Of a DNA stretch of 64,000 nt, positions 1 to 9,074 are shown piece by piece. This DNA is from Parabacteroides sp. AM08-6 (GTDB taxonomy: Bacteria; Bacteroidota; Bacteroidia; Bacteroidales; Tannerellaceae): contig NZ_QRMP01000009.1 of NCBI RefSeq assembly GCF_003473295.1, positions 62,001 to 126,000 of the forward strand. The letters are read 5' to 3'. Below the pieces are notes generated by a model. The model had not been told where the DNA came from, did not search any database, and was given only the letters and a program-made list of their open reading frames with translations. Position 1 is the stretch's first letter; each line of letters starts with the position of its first letter. Both the position numbers and the translations under genes were made by a program.

Positions 1-192
1 GATTACCTCCTGCCGGGCATCCTCCCGTCCGATGTCGTATATGGCACGGAATATCATATAGAAATTGACTGCCGCGAATACGGTGCACAGTCCGATGACA
101 ACCGCCTTTCTCCTTTCGGGAGTCAGGCTGTCGCACAAGTCCCGCAGCTTGGCTTCTGCCAGACTTCTGATTTTCAAGATTCTCTTTCTCAT
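1..192 (-). CDS. traL: TraL-like conjugative transposon protein (partial)
   Basis: This reading frame runs off the left edge; only its first 64 codons are present, starting at the ATG at 192-190. It begins MRKRILKIRS, has a charged N-terminal region of about 27 residues and then one hydrophobic segment (roughly residues 31-50), which fits a small inner-membrane component of the Bacteroides type IV secretion apparatus. It lies 12 bases after the stop of traK on the same strand, which is the place of traL in CTnDOT-type operons. The name rests mainly on that position and on length and topology, so it is moderately sure. Confidence 0.7.
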   Translation of the reverse strand, partial: MRKRILKIRSLAEAKLRDLCDSLTPERRKAVVIGLCTVFAAVNFYMIFRAIYDIGREDARQEVI

Positions 193-204
193 ACATTCAA
201 AATG

Positions 205-828
205 TTAACGGTCATACACTCTTATATCCTTGTTCTCCACCACGCGGAACGCCTCCATGATGAAGCCGTGCGGGTTGTTGTCGCTGCGTGTGGAGTTCAG
301 CAGCCTGCCCCGTGTGACGAGGCTGCGCTCGGTCACGCTCTTCTCCCGGATGATGGAGAGCTTCGCGTAGGTCACAACCTCGTAAGGATAGGTGTTGAAG
401 TCGCATTTCACGCTGTCTATCCCGATACGCTGGTTCACGTTCCCCGAAATGATCCGGTTGTAGTACCCCTGCTCCGCCAGGTCCACATAGTGGGCATACG
501 CGGAACGGTCGCCGAGGAACATGGCCCGCTGGATATTGCTCTCAATCGCACTCTTGTCGGGAGCGAGCGTGAAGAACAGCTCGTGGAAGCGTTTTACATG
601 CTCCCTTGCCTCCACGGGGCGGTTCTGTTCCAAGTCCTGCGAGAGGGCCAGCATCAGTGACTTACCCTCGTCCAGCACATAGATTTTCTCCCGCTGCGCC
701 TCCGCGAAGCTGTAGGCCTTCCACACGGAGAATCCCACGAGCAGGGTACATACGCAGAGATAGGCTATCCCGAACAGGCGGAGCTGCCTGAAACTGGTCT
801 CGATATTTTTCAATGATTTGAATTCCAT
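205..828 (-). CDS. traK: TraK, VirB8-like conjugation channel protein
   Basis: A 207-residue protein that begins MEFKSLKNIETSFRQLRL, the usual opening of Bacteroides TraK. A short cytoplasmic N-terminus precedes one membrane segment (about residues 20-38, rich in Leu, Val and Phe), then a soluble domain that would face the periplasm. This is the layout of VirB8-type assembly factors that nucleate the mating channel. It lies between traJ and traL on the same strand. The family assignment is recognised from the sequence; equivalence to VirB8 is established for the class and inferred here. Confidence 0.88.
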   Translation of the reverse strand: MEFKSLKNIETSFRQLRLFGIAYLCVCTLLVGFSVWKAYSFAEAQREKIYVLDEGKSLMLALSQDLEQNRPVEAREHVKRFHELFFTLAPDKSAIESNIQRAMFLGDRSAYAHYVDLAEQGYYNRIISGNVNQRIGIDSVKCDFNTYPYEVVTYAKLSIIREKSVTERSLVTRGRLLNSTRSDNNPHGFIMEAFRVVENKDIRVYDR

Positions 829-849
829 TCCAATGTCGTTTTAATGTTA

Positions 850-1860
850 TTACTTGATAAGTCTTCCGGCCACATTGCCCACCGCTGCACCGGCAGTACC
901 GGCCACGACAGAGCCTGTCTTGGATGCCGTCTGGGTCACGTTCTTGCTGTAGTTGCCCGCACCGCCTCCTGCCTGGATGATCCAGTTCGCGACCGTCGGG
1001 ATGGTGAAATACCCGATGATTCCGATAATAAGGAACGTGATGTACACGCCGTTGGAGCCGTCAGGGATGAAGTTCGGGTCGGCAAGCCGCTCGATGTCCT
1101 GCTGGAGCATCAGCACCTGAATCCTTGCCAGCACGCTGCTGAACAGGTCGTTGACCGGAAGCCACAGGTAGATGCTGATATAGCGGACGAACCACTGGCT
1201 GAGCGAGGCCTGGAATCCGTCCCAGCAGGAGATGGCGAAGGAGATAGGACCAAGTATCGAAAGGACTATCAGGAAGAAGGTCCTCAGTGTGTCGATAACG
1301 AGGGCGGCGGCGTTGAACATCAGCTCCAGCAGTTCGCGGAAGAAATTCTGCACCGCCTTCTTCATGTTGTACATCGCCCGGTCCACATACATCCCGCAGG
1401 CCTCAATCGCGTCCAGCGCACCAAGTTCGTCCAGCTTGTTGTCGAAGGCTTCCTTATCGACCAGATAGGCCGTTTCCGGATTGCGCTTCATCGCCTCGAA
1501 CTCCAGCTTGTCCTTCTGCGCCCGGTACTCGTTCATGTCGAAGGTCTGAGACTCCAATATCGTGTGCGTACCCTTTACTATGGGCGACATGACACTGTTC
1601 AGCGTGCCCAGCACGAGTGTCGGGAAGAACATGATGCACAGCCCCAAAGCAAAGGGACGGAGAAGAGGAAAGACATCTACAGGCTCGGCTCTTGCCAATG
1701 ACTGCCACACGCGGTAAGCCACGTAGAACAGGGCTCCCAATCCTGCAAGGCCCTTGGCGACACCGGTCATCTGCGAGCAGAGCGGCATCATGTCCGTGTA
1801 CAGGTTCTGCAAAATCTGATGCAGGTTGTCGAAATTTATTGCCAGCAATACCATAAGCAT
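850..1860 (-). CDS. traJ: TraJ, polytopic inner-membrane conjugation protein
   Basis: A 336-residue membrane protein with several hydrophobic stretches (for example near residues 38-50, 72-95, 160-190 and 270-295) and a Gly/Ala-rich C-terminus. It matches TraJ of Bacteroides conjugative transposons, the counterpart of VirB6/TrbL, which forms part of the inner-membrane pore for DNA and protein export. It sits between traI and traK in the conserved order, with 12 bases separating it from the traI stop codon. Confidence 0.88.
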   Translation of the reverse strand: MLMVLLAINFDNLHQILQNLYTDMMPLCSQMTGVAKGLAGLGALFYVAYRVWQSLARAEPVDVFPLLRPFALGLCIMFFPTLVLGTLNSVMSPIVKGTHTILESQTFDMNEYRAQKDKLEFEAMKRNPETAYLVDKEAFDNKLDELGALDAIEACGMYVDRAMYNMKKAVQNFFRELLELMFNAAALVIDTLRTFFLIVLSILGPISFAISCWDGFQASLSQWFVRYISIYLWLPVNDLFSSVLARIQVLMLQQDIERLADPNFIPDGSNGVYITFLIIGIIGYFTIPTVANWIIQAGGGAGNYSKNVTQTASKTGSVVAGTAGAAVGNVAGRLIK

Positions 1861-1872
1861 TCGGATTCAGGA

Positions 1873-2502
1873 TTACCAATAACGCTCATGGGGTGAGCCG
1901 TAAAGAGCCATCACACGATCAATGTCGTTCTGCTTCTTGGCACGCAGGTAGGACACGCCGATGTTCTTGTTGGTGTAATACTGCACCAGACTCCGGTACT
2001 GGAGCATGTCGGTGTAGCACCGGTCGATGATATCCATGCGCTCCTTGTCGTTCATCGACAGCCCGTTCTCGTTGACCACCGTCTTCAGGTCATTCAGCAG
2101 GTGTGCGCTCTCTTCCAGCAGCTTGGTGTAGCCGAGGGCTATCGCGCTCAGTTCCTCCGGCGTGAAGTACGGGTCGCTGAGCATCCGCTCGAAGCTGTTC
2201 ACGTAGATGTCCGTGATGTCGCCCACCATCAGGATGGTCTGCTGCACCTTGCGGGCGTCGCGGACAAGGTTCTTCACCTTGCGGAGCCCGTCATAGAACT
2301 CCTTTCCCTGCTGGTAGATCTTGACGGTTTCCTGAAAATTTTTCACCATATTCGTGGCCGTCGTAGATGTCTGCACGATGTTTTTCGCGGCATTGATGAT
2401 GCCCTGTGCGAGATTGGTCGGGTCTGTCACGACCCACTGCGCCTTTGCCGTGAGGCTGAAGAAGAAGCAGCCCATACACAGCACTAAAACTTTTACTTTC
2501 AT
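1873..2502 (-). CDS. traI: TraI, secreted conjugation protein (DUF4141 type)
   Basis: A 209-residue protein with a clear signal peptide (MKVKVLVLCMGCFFF, cleavage after TAKA-Q). The mature part is alpha-helical and rich in charged residues and Gln, without membrane segments, as in the DUF4141/TraI family, which occupies a VirB5-like place in the Bacteroides apparatus. The order TraG, TraH position, TraI, TraJ, TraK is intact. A periplasmic or pilus-associated location is inferred from the signal peptide. Confidence 0.87.
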   Translation of the reverse strand: MKVKVLVLCMGCFFFSLTAKAQWVVTDPTNLAQGIINAAKNIVQTSTTATNMVKNFQETVKIYQQGKEFYDGLRKVKNLVRDARKVQQTILMVGDITDIYVNSFERMLSDPYFTPEELSAIALGYTKLLEESAHLLNDLKTVVNENGLSMNDKERMDIIDRCYTDMLQYRSLVQYYTNKNIGVSYLRAKKQNDIDRVMALYGSPHERYW

Positions 2503-2552
2503 AAATCTACTTTTTTAATGATGAATAATCTGATTGTTGTTTCGATGGGAAA

Positions 2553-3173
2553 TCAAAGTCCCATTTTCCGCCCTTTGGACAGCGGGTTACGGAGAATTGT
2601 CCGATGGGACTGTTTCGGGCGGTTCTCCTTCGCCACATCTTCCGTTTTGCGTTTGAGAGAAGCGAACAGCTCGTCGGCATACGGCCTTCGACCTGTCATC
2701 CTGACGAAACGGGCATCCAGTTCACGGTACGCCTTTTCCGCCTGACGGGAGCATTCCTCCGGGGAATCCTTTTTGTCGATGCCGTACCTGACAAGAAAAG
2801 CGGGACTGATGTGAAGGATGTCATGGACTGCATCCGGCATGGCGGCTATCTGTCCCAACTTCTGCAAATCCTCGTTCAGCTTGTCAAGGTATTCTGCCGG
2901 AGGATGGGGACAGACCGTTTCAAAGACTTTCTCAACGGCATGTGTCAGCCTTGCATCCACTTCTAAAATATCGGGAACTTCCCCCGCTTCCCTTTTACGG
3001 TTATACACATCGGAGTCCATATCCTCAAGTTGATGATACAGCCGGTAATCTTCCGAGAATCCATAATAGTCCTGTATGGACTGCGGAATGTTCCAGTTCT
3101 GCATCAGGGACCAATAGAGGGCCGATATGACCTCCCTGCGTTTACCTTCGTCTGATTCCAAATTACTGTACAT
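2553..3173 (-). CDS. Conjugative transfer operon protein at the traH position, function unknown
   Basis: A 206-residue soluble protein with no signal peptide or membrane segment, rich in charged residues, with an Arg/Lys-rich C-terminal tail. It lies between the VirB4-type ATPase traG (32 bases upstream) and traI (50 bases downstream) on the same strand, so it is almost certainly cotranscribed with them. In CTnDOT the gene in this place is called traH, but I do not recognise the protein family well enough to assign the name. It may be a cytoplasmic accessory of the mating machine. Confidence 0.7.
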   Translation of the reverse strand: MYSNLESDEGKRREVISALYWSLMQNWNIPQSIQDYYGFSEDYRLYHQLEDMDSDVYNRKREAGEVPDILEVDARLTHAVEKVFETVCPHPPAEYLDKLNEDLQKLGQIAAMPDAVHDILHISPAFLVRYGIDKKDSPEECSRQAEKAYRELDARFVRMTGRRPYADELFASLKRKTEDVAKENRPKQSHRTILRNPLSKGRKMGL

Positions 3174-3205
3174 GATTATTGGTGTTTAACGGTTGATAAA
3201 ATGGA

Positions 3206-5704
3206 TTACTTTTCACGCTTGCTTTCCGCCAGCTGCTTGATGGCAAGCTCGATATTGCCGCCGAGTTTCTCCGTAAGCCGCATAAGTTCAAGCTTTTCGG
3301 TCTCCTCTGTCGTGTAACAATAATACTCCTCAAGCGACACCTCGGTGGCATAGACCGCCGACTGCGAACCGCCCAGACCGACCCAGACTTCCTTATATTT
3401 TCGGGAAGGGTTGTTCGCCATGTTGATGGAGAGTATCTGCGCACGCTCCTTGTCGGTCAGGCCGAGCAACGCCTGTATCTCATCGAACTTGTTGACATAT
3501 TTTCTCTGGTCGAGAAGAATCTTGCAGTCGGAATTGTTGATGATGGTCCCCTTGACAATGGAAGACGAGATGATGTCCTCGACCTCCTGAGTGACCACCA
3601 CCGCCTCGCCGAAAAACTTGCGGACCGTCTTGAAGAGATAGCGTAAATACTCCGCCATGCCCTCCTTGCTGATGGCCTTCCAAGCTTCCTCCAACAATAT
3701 CATCTTGCGGATGCCTTTCAATTTCCTCATCTTGTTGATGAAGGTTTCCATGATGATGATGGTGACAATCGGGAACAGTACCTTGTTGTCCTTGATGTTG
3801 TCCAACTCGAAGACAATGAATCGTTTATTCAACAAGTCAAGCTGTTTGTCCGAGTTGAGAAGGAAGTCATATTCCCCACCACGGTAATACGGTTCAAGCA
3901 CATTCAGGAAACCCCACACGTCAAAATCCTTCTCACGGGTACGCTTCTCCCTCAGAATATCCTGGTACTCGTCACGGATGAACTCGTAGAAGGTGTTGAA
4001 GGAGGGCCTGATGCTGTTGTCCCTGCGGATATTCTCTAAAAAGAGGTTCACCGCGTTGGATAGCGCCACCTCCTCAGCCCTTGTCGGCGGCTCGTCGTCA
4101 CGCTTCCACAAGGTGAGGATGAGCGTCTTGATGGACTCCTTCTTCTCGATGTCAAAAACACCGTCCTCCACATAGAATGGATTGAAGGCAATCGGATCGT
4201 TTTCCTCGTAAGTGAAATAAATCCCGTCCTCGCCGTGTGTCCGGGCATGGATAAGGTTGCAAAGCCCCTGATAGGAGTTTCCCGTATCCACCAATAGCAC
4301 ATGCGTTCCCTGCTCGTAATACTGGCGCACCATGTGGTTGGTAAAGAAAGACTTGCCTGAGCCGGACGGTCCGAGGATAAATTTATTCCGGTTCGTTATC
4401 GTGCCGTTCTTCATGGGCAAATCGGAAATATCCAGATGGACGGGCTTTCCGGTCAGCCTGTCAACCATGCGGATGCCGAACGGGGAAAGCGAATCCTTGT
4501 AAGAGGTCTCACCGATGAACAGACACAAGGCCTGCTCGATGAAGGTGTAGAAACTTTCCTCCGCAGGAAAATCACCTGCATTGCCGGGTATCGCCGCCCA
4601 GAACAATGTCGGCACATCCACCGTATTGTGTCGTGGCTTCGCCTCCATCAATGCCAACTGACTGCCGACATCATTCTTAATACGCTTGAGCTTTTCGCGG
4701 TCGTCACTCCAAGCCATCACATTGCAGTGGGCACGGATGGAGGTCAGTCCCTTGCTGTGCGCCTCGTTCAGATACTCCTCGATCCATTCCCGGTTTATCT
4801 GGTTGGAACGGCTGTAGCGGGAAAGCGAGTGCATGTTCCTCGCCGTCTGCTCGAACTTCCGCAGGTTCTCCGCCGAATCGTCGATGAAGAGGTACTGGTT
4901 CACCACATGGTTGCAGGTGAGCAGTATCCCTATCGGAGCGGCAAATGACAGGCGGCAGTCGCTTCGGTCGGTGGATAAACGCTCGTAGCGTGTGTCTGTC
5001 GCCACGCCCGACGGCAGGTCTTCCGGATCGGAAAGGGTATGCAGGCAGAGGTAGTTGTCGCCCACCTTCATTTCCCCCGCTCCGAGCGAGAGGTCCTGCA
5101 AGCAGGCGGTGTTCTCCTGCGAGAGCGAGAAATACTTCTCGATGATACCGGCCGAAGTGTCCGTCCCGGTTATCTCCTCATCCGTCAGGCGCGTGATGCG
5201 GAGCAGGCCGCTGTCGTTCACGATACGCTCGAACTGCCCGCAGCTTTCCAAAAAACGGGTGACGGTTTCCTTGTCCTGCATCTCCCTGGGGATGATGAAT
5301 CCCCGTGTCAGGGCGTTGAAACTGCTGGTCGTGCGGCTGTGCTCCCTCGTGGTCTTGGTCAGGAACAGGTAGCAGGTGTGCTGCAAGTAAGGACGCTCGT
5401 TGAAGTGCCGCTCGAAACTGCGGCTCAGGAAACTGAGGTCGTCCTTGCAGATGTCCGGCTTGTAGCTCTCCTCCACGAAGAAGTCCTGCTTGTGCACGAT
5501 GCTGTAGTTCGGCAGCACCTTGACCGCTTTCGCCCATGTGGAATGGATGGCCTCGTACTCCGTCCTCGTGAGCGTGAAGAGTTCGGGCAGCTCCACCCTG
5601 TAGGCCGCGGTGATGTCCGCATCCTTGCTGATGATGCAGCCGTTCTCCACGGCGAGCAGCGGGAACTTGCTCTCCAGCGTGGCTGTCTTCATTACATTTC
5701 TCAT
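3206..5704 (-). CDS. traG: TraG, VirB4-like conjugation ATPase
   Basis: An 832-residue ATPase that powers pilus or channel assembly. The Walker A motif GPSGSGKS lies near residue 443 and a Walker B-type segment MILLEEAW near residue 668. The N-terminal half matches the VirB4/CagE type domain. The length is normal for Bacteroides TraG of the VirB4 class; this is not the VirD4-type coupling protein, which is mobC at 12.7 kb. The start codon overlaps the stop of traF (ATGA at 5704-5701), so translation is probably coupled. A second in-frame ATG four codons later could also serve. Confidence 0.93.
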   Translation of the reverse strand: MRNVMKTATLESKFPLLAVENGCIISKDADITAAYRVELPELFTLTRTEYEAIHSTWAKAVKVLPNYSIVHKQDFFVEESYKPDICKDDLSFLSRSFERHFNERPYLQHTCYLFLTKTTREHSRTTSSFNALTRGFIIPREMQDKETVTRFLESCGQFERIVNDSGLLRITRLTDEEITGTDTSAGIIEKYFSLSQENTACLQDLSLGAGEMKVGDNYLCLHTLSDPEDLPSGVATDTRYERLSTDRSDCRLSFAAPIGILLTCNHVVNQYLFIDDSAENLRKFEQTARNMHSLSRYSRSNQINREWIEEYLNEAHSKGLTSIRAHCNVMAWSDDREKLKRIKNDVGSQLALMEAKPRHNTVDVPTLFWAAIPGNAGDFPAEESFYTFIEQALCLFIGETSYKDSLSPFGIRMVDRLTGKPVHLDISDLPMKNGTITNRNKFILGPSGSGKSFFTNHMVRQYYEQGTHVLLVDTGNSYQGLCNLIHARTHGEDGIYFTYEENDPIAFNPFYVEDGVFDIEKKESIKTLILTLWKRDDEPPTRAEEVALSNAVNLFLENIRRDNSIRPSFNTFYEFIRDEYQDILREKRTREKDFDVWGFLNVLEPYYRGGEYDFLLNSDKQLDLLNKRFIVFELDNIKDNKVLFPIVTIIIMETFINKMRKLKGIRKMILLEEAWKAISKEGMAEYLRYLFKTVRKFFGEAVVVTQEVEDIISSSIVKGTIINNSDCKILLDQRKYVNKFDEIQALLGLTDKERAQILSINMANNPSRKYKEVWVGLGGSQSAVYATEVSLEEYYCYTTEETEKLELMRLTEKLGGNIELAIKQLAESKREK

Positions 5705-6033
5705 ACGCTTCTTTTTTTAGAGGTTAGGGAAAACAACCGAAGAAATCTTCTCCGGTTGATGATGTAGCGGGGATGCCTGCGCAACGCCTGGAGCTTCATC
5801 AGCCCCCATTCGCCGTACTTCGCGTTCATGCGGAAGGTCGCCCACACGAGCACCGAGGCGGCGATGACACCGAAACCGATGCAGACCCACTGGCCGATGC
5901 CTGCCATGTACATGATGACGAACACCACGAACAGGGCGAGCAGACCTCCGGCGAAAACGAACAGGTACTGGCTCTTGAGTCCCTTGAACTCCGGGCTGCG
6001 ACCGATCCCCTTGTTAACAGGATATTCCGCCAT
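5701..6033 (-). CDS. traF: TraF, small membrane conjugation protein (DUF4133 type)
   Basis: The start MAEYPVNKGIG at 6033 is preferred over a start 13 codons upstream, because it is the conserved N-terminus of DUF4133/TraF and places the gene just after traE. The 110-residue product has two close hydrophobic segments (about residues 27-45 and 48-65) followed by a basic C-terminus, the layout of VirB3-like proteins. It overlaps traG by 4 bases. Confidence 0.88.
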   Translation of the reverse strand: MAEYPVNKGIGRSPEFKGLKSQYLFVFAGGLLALFVVFVIMYMAGIGQWVCIGFGVIAASVLVWATFRMNAKYGEWGLMKLQALRRHPRYIINRRRFLRLFSLTSKKRSV

Positions 6034-6034
6034 A

Positions 6035-6331
6035 CTACAGGAAGAATGAGCGTAAGATGGTGGCCGCGACAATCAGGAAAATACACGCCCCGAACCAGCT
6101 GGCGGCGGTCTTCGAGGTGTCCGGGTCGCCGGACGAGAACTTGGAATATACCTTCACGCCACCGATAAGGCCGACTACGGCACCGATAGCGTAAATCAAC
6201 TTGGTGCCGGGGTCAAAATAGCTTGTGACCATATTGGTCGCTTCGGTGATACCGCCGATACCGTTACCCTGGGCGAAAGCCCCCACTGAAACCAGCAGCG
6301 TCATGACTGCCGAAAAGAATCTTTTTTTCAT
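6035..6331 (-). CDS. traE: TraE, pilin-like conjugation protein (DUF4134 type)
   Basis: From the ATG at 6331 the product is 98 residues: signal peptide MKKRFFSAVMTLLVSVGAFA, then a mature part with two hydrophobic helices separated by a short charged stretch (SKFSSGDPDTSK). This is the architecture of VirB2-type pilins and of DUF4134/TraE. It is the first gene of the leftward traE-F-G operon. An alternative ATG four codons upstream (6343) exists. Confidence 0.87.
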   Translation of the reverse strand: MKKRFFSAVMTLLVSVGAFAQGNGIGGITEATNMVTSYFDPGTKLIYAIGAVVGLIGGVKVYSKFSSGDPDTSKTAASWFGACIFLIVAATILRSFFL

Positions 6332-6415
6332 GTGTCGAAACATTTAATTAGTGAGACAAAAAATCATTTCGACAGCGAATATATAGCGTTTAATTTATTG
6401 ATTTACAAACCTTAC

Positions 6416-6447
6416 GACCTATGACACCGTATGTCATCACGTTACAT
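6416..6447. promoter_or_regulatory. 32-bp motif shared with 10619-10650, candidate regulator site
   Basis: Positions 6416-6447 and 10619-10650 match at 27 of 32 bases, including an exact 16-bp core TGTCATCACGTTACAT. The first copy also contains the inverted repeat ATGAC/GTCAT. This copy lies about 85 bases upstream of the traE start on the minus strand, the other just upstream of the mobA promoter, so both sit at the heads of transfer operons. A binding site for an element-encoded regulator is an inference. Confidence 0.5.
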
Positions 6448-6527
6448 CGGGAGGGGATTTTGAGCCAATCAAAAAAGGCTTTTTCCAGCAACGGGGACAA
6501 GAAAACGAGGATAAGGGGAAAGCCGGC

Positions 6528-6694
6528 ATTTCATTTCTTCCGGCAAAGGTCGTCCCGTGTCCTGACGGATCGGGCAAGGCGGCCCTGCGGGCTGGTTGCC
6601 GTGAAATAATCATCCTCGCTTCGCTTGCGGTATTTTTTCACGGCAAGCCTTGCGCAATCCCGGACCGGGACGGTAAGGCCTGCATGAAATAAAA
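6528..6694 (+). ncRNA. Dispersed ICE stem-loop element, copy 1
   Basis: A long imperfect inverted repeat. The outer arms begin ATTTCATTTC and end with the complement GAAATAAAAT; inner arms carry GGCAAGGC/GCCTTGC and TTGCCGTGAAA/TTTCACGGCAA. The apical loop TCATCCTCGCTTCGCTTG is shared, with small changes, by the copies at 14.7, 22.7 and 23.3 kb, although the stem sequences differ between copies and still pair. A second small hairpin TACCGT/ACGGTA follows at 6695-6714. It ends 48 bases before the start of the SLOG gene. It may be a 5' leader RNA or a palindromic mobile repeat; strand is inferred from the shared orientation. Confidence 0.6.
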
Positions 6695-6741
6695 TACCGT
6701 TCGGATTGACGGTACAGGTCAAACATTAAATTTTCAATGGT

Positions 6742-7257
6742 ATGGAAGCAAAAAACAATCTGGCAGTGGCATTCACGGGACACCGCAAGGAACGTATCCT
6801 GCAAGGAAACGGGAACAATCTCTTGACACTTGCACAAATCAAGGATGCAGTGGTGGAAATGGTAACGGAATTGTATGGTAAAGGATATAAGGCATATTAT
6901 ACCGGAATGGCCAATGGCTTTGACATGATAGCTGCGGAAGCGGTCTTGCAGGTCCGGGAAGAATACGGGGATATCGTGCTAATAGCGGCAGTACCCTTCA
7001 GGAAACAGCCCTTGTGGTTCGATGCGGAAGACCAGCTGCTGTATGCCCGTCTGCTGGAAAGGACGAACCGGGTGGTGATGGTTTCCGAGAACTACCATAA
7101 AGGCTGCTACCTTCGCAGGGACGAATACATGGTACGCAAGGCTGATATGATTATAGCGTACTGGGATCATGTTCCGGATGGAGGCACTTTCTACACGATG
7201 AACAAGGCACTGGAAAGCGGAAAACCGGTCATCAATCTTTATGAAAGGATGAAATAG
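6742..7257 (+). CDS. SLOG family protein (DUF1273/YpsA-like)
   Basis: A 171-residue protein beginning with a FTGHR motif near residue 11, typical of the DUF1273/YpsA branch of the SLOG superfamily, which have Rossmann-like folds and are thought to bind nucleotide-derived ligands. Further features fitting the fold are GMANGFDMIAAE (about residues 54-65) and DGGTFYTMNKAL near the C-terminus. It is transcribed opposite to the neighbouring tra genes and has its own upstream stem-loop element. Its job in the ICE is unknown. Confidence 0.82.
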   Translation: MEAKNNLAVAFTGHRKERILQGNGNNLLTLAQIKDAVVEMVTELYGKGYKAYYTGMANGFDMIAAEAVLQVREEYGDIVLIAAVPFRKQPLWFDAEDQLLYARLLERTNRVVMVSENYHKGCYLRRDEYMVRKADMIIAYWDHVPDGGTFYTMNKALESGKPVINLYERMK

Positions 7258-7343
7258 CGGAAATCGGTCTGTCTGTATAGAACGGAAAAGCGCAGTCTGA
7301 AAGCCGGCGGCTTTCAGACTGCGCCTCATTCCATGCGCGATGC

Positions 7344-7673
7344 CTATTCCGCAGAATCGGAAGAGAGCGCACGCTGTTTTCTCCGTTCCTCCTTTTTCTC
7401 TTTTTGCAGCTTTTTCTTGGCTTCCATTTCCGCCATAATCTGTTTCAGAGGCTTGACCGTTTCCGGTTCCTCACGCTTGAACCGCTTGAAATAGATGCTT
7501 TCGATAAACTGCGGAAGCGGAGCTTTCCAGGACTCCTGTCTGTGGTTGTCTATCTTGCCGAGCTTGTCGGGATTCAGTCCCAATTCACGGGCCATCTGGA
7601 CCTGTTTATCCGATAGCCGGTGACGCTTCTGCGCCACCATCCATTTTTCCAATATCGCTTTTGTCACTGCCAT
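7344..7673 (-). CDS. Small conserved ICE protein, basic coiled C-terminus
   Basis: The start MAVTKAILEKW at 7673 is chosen because a TAnnTTTG-type promoter box lies just upstream (7695-7702, minus strand); a longer frame to 7832 would run over it. The 109-residue protein has a Glu/Lys-rich C-terminal coil (MEAKKKLQKEKKEERRKQ). No catalytic motif is seen. It lies in the transfer region between the DUF4122 gene and the SLOG gene. Function unknown. Confidence 0.7.
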   Translation of the reverse strand: MAVTKAILEKWMVAQKRHRLSDKQVQMARELGLNPDKLGKIDNHRQESWKAPLPQFIESIYFKRFKREEPETVKPLKQIMAEMEAKKKLQKEKKEERRKQRALSSDSAE

Positions 7674-7694
7674 ACTACATCGTTCATTTTTTTG

Positions 7695-7702
7695 CAAAGA
7701 TA
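7695..7702 (-). promoter_or_regulatory. Bacteroides -7 promoter box
   Basis: TATCTTTG read on the minus strand matches the Bacteroidetes -7 consensus TAnnTTTG and lies about 22 bases before the chosen start of the gene at 7673. No clear -33 box was found. Confidence 0.5.
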
Positions 7703-7828
7703 GGAAGCCTGCCATATAATAAAGGTATGGATACCTGAAATTTTCCGGTGGAATCTTCTGAAAGTGAAAAAGGCACACCGATATCACATCGGCATGCCTC
7801 CAAAAACTATGACTACAAAAAGAAACAA

Positions 7829-8614
7829 TCAAACGAATTTGCCTATATCGAAAGCCTCCTTTTTCTTGGATGTGGACTTTCGTCTTGTCAACGGTCTGCC
7901 CGTATCATCCAGACATTCACTGAGCAATTGATTTACTTTTTCCTGATTGCTCAATTTGTCTGTAAGAAAAGAGAGTATAACCGTCTCCTGCATCTTATGG
8001 TGTATGGTCGAAGCTGCACGGATGGCTTTCTGTTCATCAGGATTTTCTGACATCAGCACCTCCGCCACATTGCTTATATCCTCGAATGTCATGGCCGTGA
8101 CAAATTCCGGATCCGGTTCGGAGTCCACGGGAGCCATCAGTTCACGCTTATCCTCATCGGTCAGTCTTTTATCATCTTGCCGAAAATTATCCTCCACATC
8201 ATCCGTGCGTATTTCCTCATCTTCCTCTATGGGTTCTTTTTTCAAAGGTTCTGAGCGTGTAGGGGTTTTCCTTGCCACTTCCGGATCTTCCAGATAGACA
8301 ATCTTTGTTTTGCCTATTACATCATCGCCATTGGCAGGAGAAGATGCCTCCATTTCAGTTCCTTGCCCAACTGTATCCGGCAGCGGTTCCCGGAACTGTT
8401 TTTTGCTGTGCCTCGTCTTACGGCCGGCATTCCGTGCTTTTTCGGCCATACGCTTTTTACGATATTCCCATAACCAGATACGGACAATACGCATCCGATG
8501 ATAAAGCCTGTCCCATACCTCGTACATTTTCTGACCGAAAATGAATGACCACAAATGCCACAATATAAAAATCGCACAGGCAATCTTTATTAGAAAATAG
8601 AGTGCTGCTTCCAT
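7829..8614 (-). CDS. TraD-like ICE membrane protein (DUF4122 type)
   Basis: A 261-residue protein with an N-terminal hydrophobic helix (about residues 4-27), a basic stretch, then a long acidic low-complexity middle (EPIEEDEEIRTDDVED) and a helical C-terminal domain ending in a Lys-rich tail. It resembles the DUF4122 proteins found after the two DUF3408 genes in CTnDOT-type elements, where the gene is named traD. Two bases separate it from the gene upstream, so it is in the ParA-led operon. Confidence 0.7.
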   Translation of the reverse strand: MEAALYFLIKIACAIFILWHLWSFIFGQKMYEVWDRLYHRMRIVRIWLWEYRKKRMAEKARNAGRKTRHSKKQFREPLPDTVGQGTEMEASSPANGDDVIGKTKIVYLEDPEVARKTPTRSEPLKKEPIEEDEEIRTDDVEDNFRQDDKRLTDEDKRELMAPVDSEPDPEFVTAMTFEDISNVAEVLMSENPDEQKAIRAASTIHHKMQETVILSFLTDKLSNQEKVNQLLSECLDDTGRPLTRRKSTSKKKEAFDIGKFV

Positions 8615-8616
8615 AA

Positions 8617-9072
8617 TTACAAAGGTTTATTGATACATTCCGTGTATAATGCCGACATCTCTTTCTCGTGTTTTTTCAGATGCTCATCTATAATCCTGCT
8701 TATAAAACCTGACATGGATGTATCCGGAGAAACAACAGACAAAAACCGTTTGATATAGGTATAACTGTCCCTGTTTATATATACCTGTATTCGATTACCG
8801 AGCGGATAAGTTATCAGATATGCAATCTGATACGATACCTTTTCTGAATTTTCTTTTGGAAGACTATCGGCATACTCTTCAATGACGGATGAAAAACTTC
8901 GTGCCGGCTCTATTGCAGGGTTTATCCGGTCTGAAGTTTCATACGAGGTGACCTGGACGGCTTTCGCTGTCTTGTTGTTCTTACGCAGTTTCTTGTAAAT
9001 GAACAATCCCAATCTGTAGGCTGTGTAAATGCAGCAGCCTATGGCTGCGACTTGAAAAATAATCTGTGTCAT
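8617..9072 (-). CDS. DUF3408 family protein with N-terminal membrane helix (TraC-like)
   Basis: A 151-residue protein. Residues 1-20 form a hydrophobic helix; the C-terminal half (about residues 80-148) is a DUF3408-type domain, with NRIQVYINRDSYTYIKRFL followed by a helix, and is similar to the end of the next gene upstream (SHVYINREVAECIKRFLPV). The pair looks like a duplication of a ribbon-helix-helix-like DNA-binding module, one copy membrane-tethered. It belongs to the ParA operon. Confidence 0.8.
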   Translation of the reverse strand: MTQIIFQVAAIGCCIYTAYRLGLFIYKKLRKNNKTAKAVQVTSYETSDRINPAIEPARSFSSVIEEYADSLPKENSEKVSYQIAYLITYPLGNRIQVYINRDSYTYIKRFLSVVSPDTSMSGFISRIIDEHLKKHEKEMSALYTECINKPL

Positions 9073-9074
9073 GA

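Noticed and set aside
6528..6694. Group II intron remnant for the stem-loop family
   Set aside because: No domain V-like hairpin, boundary motif or maturase remnant was found; the element is a simple large inverted repeat.
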